Part shown: in pieces, positions 55,640-64,000 of the stretch
Layout of the letters: each line of letters opens with the position of its first letter
Numbering within the stretch: the first letter of the stretch is position 1
Assembly: GCF_050947875.1 (NCBI RefSeq)
Contig: NC_134570.1
Span: 208,349,750-208,413,749, forward strand
Direction of reading: 5' to 3'
Length of the DNA: 64,000 nt
DNA from: Dermacentor variabilis
Lineage: Eukaryota > Arthropoda > Arachnida > Ixodida > Ixodidae
Made by a program: the position numbers and the translations under genes
The notes under the pieces: model-generated
The model's database searches: none
Told to the model about the DNA's origin: nothing
Seen by the model: only the letters and a program-made list of their open reading frames with translations

Positions 55640-57559
55640 AGTAATAATATCCTGTGTGGCTTAGCCATTGTACTTCTGAAATTAACTTTACTTGTGAGTC
55701 TGCACTTGTCTTCTTCCGCTGTCCCTTGCCATTCAAGCTGCTCACCTTCATGTAAACTCTTATTTATGTATAAGCTGCTTCCCCCATTTTATACCGTAAA
55801 GCAAACTTTCAAATGAAAAAAGAAAGCTTCCTAAAGCCAACAATGCACCTCCTCGGACAGCCCAGCGGCGCCAACAAGGCTAGTTACGTTCGGCGGACCG
55901 AGAATTGTTAGTTGCTTCGCTGTCGCCTTCACGGTCTACTAGGAGCAAGAGAACTCCTGGAAAAGGGTGTTTTGTGGTGCTTTCTCACTGGCCCCAGAAG
56001 TTGTCACAGTCAATTGACAGACGCGGCAGCTAGTTGCAGGGTCGGCTCTGGAATTAAGAGACGCCTGCTTGGGTCAAGCGTGTCAACCCCTGTCTATGAG
56101 GACCTGCTCACCTCGGTGTGTGAACCCCCCCCCCCCCCCTCCCAAAGGCGGGTCGACTACAATGACTTTAGACGCTCCCATTGGACGAAGGTTGAATGGC
56201 AGTCTTCCCTCACCTAGGGATCTAGAGAGGACACAGGGTTTTTAAGCAGCCATTTGCAGCTGTTTGGTGTGCTTTCTTTTTCAGTCATGCTAGAATGATG
56301 CACACTCCATATGAAAATATATAGTCTTTGTATTCCAGGAAAAAAATGTTGAAGCTTGTCCATATGTACTGCAAAAAAATGGGAGAAAAAGCGTATTAAC
56401 CGAAAGAAATCTGACCCGAAATTACAAAAAAAATTTGGCAGACTCAAATGTAGTTGACATCTACGGAAGGGAAAGCGCAGCGCGAATTATTACAGCACAA
56501 AATACTAATGCCTAGCGAGCTGGCTGAGCTTAAGCAGCCCTGAGAAATGCGTTGTCATTTTTGCAGCTTCCGTTCACGCTTCTCGAATTCAGCCTGGGTC
56601 AGTAGATTCTTCAGGCGGGGCATTCGGGTGATAAGTTCTCACATGCCCACTGAGTGAGAATCAAGAATCGTTCTGGCTATGCCAACACACATCAAATTGG
56701 TTGGGCCCAAGCAACCCAAAAGGTGCTTTGTTGTTTTCCTATAGCACAGTGTTTTAAGACAGCGATGGGAAACCAAAACAAAATTGAGCTAGTGGCTGAG
56801 GCCAGAGTATGATGCCTCCAGAGTGAAACATGACTCTCAGTTCATGCTGCCTGCAGCAGGGAACGGCAGTGTCTTTGAATTATTGCCTGTTAAAAGCATG
56901 CAGTAGGCTACCAATGGCACTATGCCACATGCACTGTGAAACCAGTTGGTGAAGATGCATATCACAATAGTTTGGCGGCGGGGATAGCTGTGAAAATGAC
57001 ATTTCATCACCTGCGATGAGATTTGTGGGTACTGGAAGAGAAAACAGAGTGTATTACAGCAGTTTTTCGTCGACACGGGTAGTTAACACAGGTAAAAAGC
57101 TATTGTGGTGGGTGCACGCTGCTCTCAATCACACGTCTCGCACTTTTTGTTGTTCACATGGGATCTAGTGTCCAGAAAATGCATCATACGATCCCAGTTT
57201 GGTGTTGTAATGAAGGTTGTTGCCAAAAGATTGTCAAAAAAGAAGCATAACTGAATGGGTAATTTTTTGTGTTCTTGATCTCAAACGTTGACGCTGGGAA
57301 ATCGTACGGGATGGGATCGTGTACACGAGGTTCTACTGTATTTGCATTTGTATTGCAGTTAAAAGTATTTTATATAATTTGTCGTAGAATAGGTCGTTTT
57401 GGGGCCAACCAGCAATTTCAAAGAACTCTCATGCAATAAAAATAATTTTATGGCAATGCCATTTTGGGAATTCACTATCCACATCACTGCAATTATTCTT
57501 GATTTTTCTTGCTGACATTGCCTTTGAGGCAAAGGCTACTGGCCTGGTTCACCACGTGG
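55640..57559. other. PINK1 region downstream of exon 2
   Basis: No later PINK1 exon recognised. Contains a poly-C run (about 56126-56141) and, at 57290-57345, a CACGAGGTTCTACTGTA end resembling a Tigger-like terminal repeat without a visible partner. A short minus-strand frame near 56560-56640 (RLKNLLTQAEFEKRERK) has no assignable family. Confidence 0.4.
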
Positions 57560-58456
57560 TTATGATTGCAAGAGGACTGCTTGAATTCCAAAACAGCTGG
57601 CATCAGCCGAGACTGTTGTGGCATAAGATGGGTGATACTTGGCCAAGCAGTGGTTGGACGTCGTAAGTTCCTTGATCTTTGTGAATGCTGCTTCCTGTTC
57701 GTGCTGCCAAGTCCAGCTAGTATTCTTATTTAGAAGAGTGCGTATCGGTGCTGTAGTTTCCAAGACTTGTGGTATAAACCTGGAAAGATGATTTATCATC
57801 CCAAGTAGATGTCTGACACCTGCAAGGTCTGTGGGAGGTGCCATTGCATGAACTGCATAAATCTTACCAGGATCTGGCTCGATGCCTGGTGCTGAGACAA
57901 TGGCACCTAGAAATGAAACTTCTTGAAGCAACAGCAGCATGAAGCAACACTTCTTTTGGTTTAAAGTGATACCTGTAGATGCAAGACAAGTCAACACTTG
58001 CTCAAGCCTTGCATCATGTTTCTGCTTGGTATGTCCAAACACAAAAACATCATCAATCATATTAACGACGCCGTTCTGACCTTCGAGAATCTGTGCCATT
58101 TGTTTTTGAAAATACTCCGAGGCTGACGTGATGCCGAAAGGCAATCGGCAGAAACAATAGCGACTGATAGGTGTGATGAAAGTTGTCAGTTCATGAGAAT
58201 CTACTGACAACTTGACTTGGTGAAAGCCTGCAGTCACATGCAGCTTCGAAAAAACAGCTGCACCGCCAGGAAGACCAAGTACTTGTTCAACTGTAGGCAG
58301 AATGTGATGCTCTCTGAGAACCACTTGGTTCAGTCGAGTGAGGTCAACACACAGACTGTACTTTCCATTCTTCTTACGTACCACTACCAAACCGGCACAC
58401 CACGGAGTTGGTTCATGAATACGACAAATGGCGCCATCGCCTTCAAGTTTCTTCAT
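57560..58456 (-). pseudogene. Gypsy-5 reverse transcriptase
   Basis: A 298-codon open frame: WCAGLVVVRKKNGKYSLCVD, LTRLNQVVLREHHILPTVEQ, AVFSKLHVTAGFHQVKLSVD, RYCFCRLPFGITSASEYFQK, VVNMIDDVFVFGHTKQKHDA (catalytic box as MIDD), ISAPGIEPDP-like SAPGIEPDPGKIYAVHAMAP, and an RNase H start TTVSADASCFGIQAVLLQS. It ends at a frame change, and the first Asp region reads KLHVTAG where KLDLKAG is usual, so the copy is probably inactive. Confidence 0.85.
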
Positions 58457-58739
58457 TTCTTGCCGAACGATTTCACGCAGCGAGATAGGTAACCGTCGAG
58501 GGCACTGAGTAAGAATGGTACAGCTTCTTGCTTCAAGTGAATTGTGTACTCATCTCGAAGTGTGCCGAGGCAACGGAACAGTTCGGCATGAAGCGTTGGC
58601 TCAGGTGTGTTCATAGCACCAAGGAATTTGACGACCTCAAGGGCCTGGATAACCGGTAGACCCAGTAATGGTACAGAAAGGGATTCAATTATGTAAAGAT
58701 ACTGAGAGCTTGTCTTCCCTTGCCAAAATAGACGTGCCA

Positions 58740-59400
58740 GATATCAGCCATGTACATGAAGAGGTCGTGCTCCGGGTCCTGTCAAGACTGCATCAACGTT
58801 GTCGAGCTCGGCCGGGACTCCAGGCAAGTCACTTGGGTCTGCAGAAACCTCAGCTCCTGAGTCTACTTTGAATTTAGTTGGGTAATTGTTGACTGTGACA
58901 TTCACGAACTTGGCTTTGGCAGGTGACACCAGAGCATGCAGCTTTATAGCACTGAGTTCGCCGTGCTTCGACTTTGTGGAACCACACACTTCAGTGAAAG
59001 CAAAAGTTTCAGACCAAGTTCCGTGCTGGGCACTCTGAGCACATGTGAAATGCGCGACCGCAGAAGGGACAAACTGCGGCTTTGCGGTAGCTCCATTCCA
59101 ACTTTGCGTCCATTGAGTGAGCTGTTTTGGCATCAAGACACTGTCGCGAAGTGAACTTTCAAGCTTTTGCGGCATCAATATTGACAACGGCTTGCCAGGT
59201 AGCTATGCGAGTGAGCGTTTCTTATCAGCGTCCTCGGATGACAAGCTTGTGTCCAAGCTTCTTTGAGAGAGAGCTTCGGGGAGCGGCACAGCTGGTCTGA
59301 GAGACACGCATCCCGCAAGCCAACAACGAACCTGCCGCGAACCAAGCCTTCTTCCACTGCCGATGATGGGTAGTTGCATCGTTTTACTAACTTGCAGAGT
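58740..59400 (-). pseudogene. Gypsy-5 gag end and protease
   Basis: Gag: GRFVVGLRDACLSDQLCRSP and LKEAWTQACHPRT. Protease: VNNYPTKFKVDSGAEVS with the DSGA active-site variant common in this lineage, followed by LPGVPAELDNVDAVLTGPG. The two are in different frames. Confidence 0.75.
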
Positions 59401-59560
59401 TCGGCATAAAATGTGTTAAGGGTTCACAAGTACACTTCATGTGATCAATTGTGGCTGAATAAGGGAAGCTGGCTTCTGCGAGGGAAGTTGCCAGAGCAAT
59501 GACCACTTCCTTTATCAGCTGGCTGCTGGGAACAAGGAGTCTGGAAGTGTTCAAAAGGAG

Positions 59561-60527
59561 GGACTAGCGAGTTCTTAGATATAGTGGTGATGAAAATAAA
59601 AGGATGGTAAAGAACTCTCACGTTAAGTGGGTGGTGTCATTCCTGTAGGCCTATTTTGTCTAGGAAACCGGAAGCATGCAGAAAAAGGCCTTGGGCAGTG
59701 AAAAAACAAGTTACGAATAAAAACTAATAAAAGAAGTTGTATCAAAAGAGTAAAATCCGTCAATAGAAAAACAGTTATCAGTGCAAGAATATGCTTTGTA
59801 CAATGTTGAGATAAAGAAAAGGAAGATTGACTAAGATAAAGCTAACAAAGAAAAATATTCTAAAATCAGTGAAGGCTGATGATGAAATGAAGGTAAGGAA
59901 TTAGTAAAAATAACATGCCTTGCAAGTACCCCTTAAGGCACTACACACAATTGTGCATTACAAGATAGTGCTCAAAACATCTGATTGGACAAGTTTGTGT
60001 AATATGAATGAAATGTTTAACTGAAGTAAGCTGGAAGGTAGGCAGCCGAAGGAGGGGGAGGGGGGGAGGTTGTTTGCCCTTGGTGTTAGTATGTCATTGT
60101 GTAGCAGGTTTTCCTCTTTCATTCTTTTCACAATGTTTTACTGTGGGCATATTTTTTTAAGTGGCTAAGTAGGCGCTTTTCATTCATACTATACAGGAAA
60201 AAGTTCATGTTCTTATACCTGACATTCCTGAGAGTCTTTATGTCAAGTCTGCATTCTGTAAACATGACAGAACTCGCTGAAGAACTGAAAATTCCTAAAT
60301 CATTCTGTGACTCTACACTTTTCATGATTCTCTCCTTACTTCGTATAACTGTCTATGCATTCACTATCGCAATCGATGGTTCGCCTTTCGGGCGAAACTG
60401 CGACTTTTTGTTCAGTGGATGCATGAGCCAGGCGTCTACGGCATCATGTTCAATGAAGCAATCGGATGTATCTCACTCATTGCAGCCATGTCTTGTCCTG
60501 TGGTGCATGCACTAGAATGCAGCATGA
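59561..60527. other. Intergenic or intronic stretch with possible coding remnant at its end
   Basis: Mostly AT-rich and featureless. Between about 60370 and 60500, reading in changing frames gives DGSPFGRNCDFLFSGCMSQ-like sequence that may belong with the open frame that follows. Confidence 0.4.
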
Positions 60528-60809
60528 GAAGACCTCGTTCAATTTGTCGACTCGCGCAGGGACAGCGATGCTGTCGATGCCAATGTAACTGAGCCCATCC
60601 TGACATGGAAAGTACTCGGTGAACGGGTTATAAAAATGCGGAGAGGCCTAGAACGCGACCTCGGCTGGTGCGTTGCCATAGTGAAAGATGGCTGTAGCCA
60701 CATAGTGTCAGAGATATGTGGTGCTGTGCCTGAAATTAAGTGGTGTGCCCCAAACACAGTTCACTCTCCGTGCACACTCAATTTATATTTATGCAAGTCA
60801 TCGCACATT
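60528..60809 (+). pseudogene. Unassigned coding remnant, 94 codons
   Basis: An open frame without its own start: EDLVQFVDSRRDSDAVDAN, VTEPILTWKVLGERVIKMRR, GLERDLGWCVAIVKDGCSH, IVSEICGAVPEIKWCAPN. Composition and length look like real former coding sequence. Together with the upstream DGSPFG piece it most resembles a transposase or other element-encoded protein, but I do not recognise the family. Confidence 0.45.
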
Positions 60810-60872
60810 TGAGGTGTAAGGAATGCAGTAGAGATTATGAAGGAGATAACTTCCTTTTCCACAAAGACAAAT

Positions 60873-61520
60873 TGGTTTTCAAATTGTAGTGATGAAAGTG
60901 TAGTGATCTAATGAAGCCAACAGACAATGAAACCAAGGAAAGCAGGGACTAATTTGGTAAACTTTTAAACTTAAACGTAGAAGTAATGATCAGGAGAGAA
61001 AAGAAAGTTCATAATATTTTATACCCCATTTAGTTTTCGTGGTTTATCCTCTCCGGCTGCCAAATATTCCTGTTCATCAAATATTGATTTTGACCACATT
61101 TGTTGACCTCTCCGATTGGCGAGGGCGTAGAGGGCTTTAGTCACGTAGCCAAGCGAGTGTCGAAACTGGATGACACTGCCGGGCCGTTCGACCCATCTCG
61201 TCTCGCAAAGGCCGTTAAGTTGGTGGTCAAGTCTGCTTTTCAGCTATTTTGGTGACATGGTGAAAAGGGAACCTAATTTTCAAGGACAATATTAATTGAC
61301 AAAGACAATTTTCAATGAACAGGAATATTTGGCTGCCAGAGAGGATAAACCATGAAAAATAAATGGGCTGTAAAAAATTATGAACTTTCTTTTCTCTCCT
61401 GATCATTACTTCTACATTTAAGTTTAAAAGTTTACCCAATTTCCCCTTGCTTTCCTTGGTTTCATTGTCTGGTGGCTTCATTACATCACTACACTTTCAC
61501 CATCACAATTTGAAAACCAA
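60873..61520. repeat. Long inverted repeat, 205-bp arms
   Basis: Arm 60873-61077 is the reverse complement of 61315-61520 at roughly 90 percent identity by eye (for example AGTAATGATCAGGAGAGAAA occurs in both). The 237-bp loop is GC-richer than the arms and has a 53-codon frame (61094-61252). The structure fits a foldback or MITE with long terminal repeats. Confidence 0.85.
61094..61252 (+). other. 53-codon coding-like segment in the inverted-repeat loop
   Basis: Reads GEGVEGFSHVAKRVSKLDDT then AGPFDPSRLAKAVKLVVKSA to a stop at 61253. Codon use looks protein-like and the base composition differs from the arms. No start codon or family is recognised. It could be a captured exon or a remnant of an element protein. 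Confidence 0.4.
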
Positions 61521-62067
61521 GCACCTCATTTCCGAATTCTTCTAGCTCATTTTTAGTTTATACAACACCATGATTGTTGCGTTTTTGTACAGTCTTCCAA
61601 GAGCCTTATAAATGTGGCTCTACTGTATTCGGTTATATTATATGTTTTATGCTGCCGTATACCTTTCTCACTTGTACGGTAGATCTTGTTCGTTACACTT
61701 GCATAACTAATTTTCCATCCTTTTGAAATCAAGGGCTATCAACATCAATTAAAATGCAAATTGAAAGTGTCTTGCATGCATTGTTGCTTGTTCACGTTTG
61801 CCTATGTTTCTCCAAAATGTACATTTGGGACTTCAAAACGCTTGGGAACTGGCTATGGAGCGATATCCCATTCCACTCCTACGTAACTACGCAAAATATG
61901 AGGGGCATTCAATAGAGATTCCCCCTGACCCACTTCCATTTCTCACAGGAAAGTTGAAACTGCACATGTGTAGTGATATAAGTCTCTATAGGTTACGTGC
62001 CAATATGCAACCCTTAACTAATAGGGGTCTCTCTTTTACGGGCACTGAAGAGGTGCAAGGTGTGATA

Positions 62068-63652
62068 ATGAACCCAGTGGAACGCAGAGCAGCCATCAGT
62101 TTCCTTTACTTGAGAGGCCACACACGGAGGGATGCGTTCATTGAGATGAAAGAGGTTCATGGGGAGTATTCACCACCATAATGGTATAGTAAAAAACTGG
62201 CATCATCAATTCAAACGTGGTTGGACTTGGTGGAAGCAGCTCCAATTGCATGGTGACCTCACTCTGCTATCAATCAACACGCCATCCAGCACTAACCAAC
62301 ACGCCAAGCGTTCTAGAAAATCATCGTGCAACAGTCGAGACCTAGCTCAAAATGTCAGGATTCCAAGGAAAAAAATCATTCAAGACCATCTTCATACATG
62401 CAAGACATCTGCTTGCTGTGTCCTGTGGCTGCTGACACCCTTCCAGAAGCAGGAATGAATCGAATGCCCCCAGGCTCTTTTGACAATGTGCAATGAAAAC
62501 CAGGAGTTCTTTTTCAAGCGTCTGATCGCACAGGAAGAAAGCAAGGCCCATCACTGTGATCCAGAAACTGATGTTTAATCGATGCAATGGAAGCATCTGG
62601 GCTCACGGACCCCAAAGATGGCACACGCTCATCCCTCGGCAGGCAAGGTCACGCTTACAATCTTTTCGGACCAGCATGGTGTAGTCGTGATGCATTTGCT
62701 AGTAAGGGTGTGCGAAGGGTGGTTTTTGAGACTGATTCGAATACAAATCGAATAGTACCGGAAGCAAATCGAATCGAATATCGAATACTTTTCAAATAGT
62801 TGTTGAATAATGAATAAACATTATCTCAAATAATATAAAACGACATTCACATCCCAGTATTGTTAAAGTTAGCAAGTTTTGAACATCCATAGCATGTTAT
62901 GAAGCATTCTTTAGCAAAAGCACAAATGGGGCATTAGGAACAAAAGTAGTTTCTTTGCATGCACAGTGCCCTTCAGAGAGCACGAATGACCACTGAAAAG
63001 CGTCTAAAGTATAGCTACCTAAGTGATGTACCTACCCGGCTCTACTACGGAAGTTGATGTTTTATATCTGTAGTATGACCACCGAGGAAAGAACGTGCCT
63101 TACTTTTGCTCCAATTTTACATTTATTGTTTATTTGGTCGCGGTTCACATTTTGAAATATTAGAAAATTATTCGCATTTACGACTAGTGACTACTCGATT
63201 GAAGGTCTGAATCAAATAGGACACTATTCAATTTGTTATTTGAAAGTCTGGAACATTTGCACACTTCTATTTACTAGCAAAGGGTACCATGATTACTGGT
63301 GCATACTACGTTTCACTGCAGAGGAGGCTACCAAAGACAACAGGCAAGCTCGCCAAAGGTGCCCACATTTTGCAAGACAATGCTCCAGTTCACAACTCAC
63401 ATGTTGTCTAGATTGAAGCATGCTGCAGCGGGTTTTAAATTATGTTGCATCCCCCTTACTCACCCAATCTTGCACTATCAAACTTCCACCTGTTTCCAAT
63501 AGTGAAGTCATTTTTGAAGGGCAAGCATTTCCCAGATAGTGAGACTCTGATTTCCAAAGTCACAATGTTGATTTTAGAGCAACCTGTCACCTTCTACAAG
63601 GCGAGGTAATTAAAGTTGCGTAAAGAAATGGAAGAAGCGTGTGTCCCTACGT
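62068..63652 (+). pseudogene. mariner transposase, degenerate
   Basis: N-terminal helix-turn-helix: NPVERRAAISFLYLRGHTRR, DAFIEMKEVHGEYSP, and, after a frameshift, IVKNWHHQFKRG. The middle holds HPSAGKVTLTIFSDQHGVVV. After the insert: ITGAYYVSLQRRLPKTTGKL, the second catalytic Asp in ILQDNAPVHNS, and PPYSPNLALSNFHLFP. The last block should be SPDLAPSDYHLFP, so both of its Asp positions read Asn and the third catalytic residue is lost. Several stops add to inactivation. Confidence 0.86.
62703..63269. mobile_element. hAT-like MITE, 567 bp
   Basis: Flanked by an 8-bp duplication, TTTGCTAG (62695-62702) and TTTACTAG (63270-63277), one mismatch. Termini TAAGGGTGTGCGAA and, reverse complement, TAGAAGTGTGCAAA form short inverted repeats of the hAT type. 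The interior is rich in TCGAAT words and has no transposase. Confidence 0.87.
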
Positions 63653-63749
63653 AGCACTTATGTAGAGGAGGACTAATAACTTTCCCAAGTTCCGTTGCTT
63701 TCAGTCCGCAGGTAGTGGGTAGGCGGAAATCTTGAATGAACGCCCCTCG

Positions 63750-64000
63750 CAGGTGTTCGAATTACTTCTTTCTTGCTCCTATTTCAACTTATGCTGATGG
63801 TACAAGCTACACAACAAATGTTGTTACAGATATTTGTTATAAAATGCACAAAAGAAGGCTGGATTTGCCGAGAAACTCTGTTAGTGTATGACACATTGCT
63901 GCAGTGGCCTTAGTTTTTGAATTGTTGCTCTTGTATCGTACAATCTTTTGCTCATTGCTTCATGTATATTGTACTAGAATGGGTCAGTGTGTTGTACTTA
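63750..64000. other. Right edge, no feature seen
   Basis: AT-rich flank of the mariner element. No exon or repeat recognised. Confidence 0.4.

Larger units (their letters stand above)
57560..59560 (-). mobile_element. Gypsy-5 remnant without LTRs
   Basis: Minus strand: gag end (GLVRGRFVVGLRDACLSDQL, near 59300), protease (KFVNVTVNNYPTKFKVDSGA, near 58870), and RT start to RNase H start (57560-58456). The lineage is distinct from Gypsy-1 to -4. No LTR was found on either side, so it is truncated at both ends. Confidence 0.82.
61899..63749 (+). mobile_element. mariner element, split by a hAT-like MITE
   Basis: Inverted termini (left GAGGGGCATTCAATAGAGAT; right, reverse complement, GAGGGGCGTTCATTCAAGAT), with TA before the left end and a TG/CA remnant at the right. 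Subtracting the 567-bp insert and its 8-bp duplication leaves 1276 bp, the usual mariner length. It carries a degraded transposase. Confidence 0.88.

Noticed and set aside
56560..56640. Minus-strand frame RLKNLLTQAEFEKRERK ending in a stop
   Set aside because: Coding-like, but only about 27 codons, preceded by a stop and a weak acceptor; no gene context to support an exon.
57290..57345. Terminal-repeat-like CACGAGGTTCTACTGTA
   Set aside because: Resembles a Tigger-type end, but no partner terminus was found, so no element is called.

Overview
The window reads as nuclear DNA of an arthropod, most probably a hard (ixodid) tick. Two host genes have GT-AG introns. Nearly everything else is a dense, nested mix of transposable elements: Gypsy LTR elements, CR1/L2-like, I-clade and RTE-like LINEs, a Penelope-like element, a tRNA-derived SINE, and mariner, pogo/Tigger, hAT-like and TTAA-type DNA elements. 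The tick assignment is inference from the repeat families, not from a species marker. Nothing looks prokaryotic: there are no operons, CRISPR arrays or phage genes, and I found no rRNA or tRNA gene. Host genes. (1) A cytosolic glutathione S-transferase (Delta/Epsilon-like) lies on the minus strand. Its first coding exon is at 30666-30806 with a TATA box just upstream. Its second exon is at 818-876. Both exons have good splice sites and compatible phase, so intron 1 is about 29.8 kb. The remaining exons lie beyond the left edge. (2) A PINK1-like mitochondrial kinase gene lies on the plus strand. Exon 1 (44443-44823) carries the targeting and membrane region, and exon 2 (54180-54432) carries the start of the kinase domain with its glycine-rich loop. 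Later exons are beyond the right edge or were not recognised. The two genes diverge from a repeat-filled spacer of about 13.6 kb. Layout. 1-3000: GST intron, no recognisable repeat. 3001-3370: endonuclease-domain remnant. 3848-7701: Gypsy-1 with LTRs and a 5-bp target duplication. 7819-24582: a nest. Gypsy-2 is split in its protease gene by a CR1-like LINE (about 11426-22536). That LINE is split in its reverse transcriptase by Gypsy-3 (14583-21170, 4-bp duplication ATAT). Gypsy-3 is split in its own reverse transcriptase by a 1469-bp TTAA element (16790-18258). A SINE also sits near the left LTR of Gypsy-2. 25813-29553: a second CR1-like LINE (minus). 29553-30605: a Penelope-like 3' part with a GIY-YIG domain. 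All of this is GST intron 1. Spacer between the genes: a LINE 3' fragment (32350-32890) and Gypsy-4 (33274-40180). Gypsy-4 is split by an I-clade LINE (33750-39535) with 11-bp target duplications and a 924-codon open frame. Then come an I-clade RT fragment and an RTE-like LINE fragment meeting at about 41690. PINK1 intron 1 holds a third CR1-like LINE (45700-48730), a solo LTR (52644-52998) and a TTAA-type MITE containing a small hairpin insert. Downstream of exon 2 are a pogo/Tigger deletion derivative (54620-55638), a Gypsy-5 remnant (57560-59560), an unassigned coding remnant (60528-60809), a 205-bp-arm inverted repeat (60873-61520) and a mariner (61899-63749) split by a 567-bp hAT-like MITE. 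No new biological system is evident. The most useful results are the reassembly of the GST gene across a 30-kb intron, the PINK1 5' end, and several insertions dated relative to each other by exact target-site duplications.
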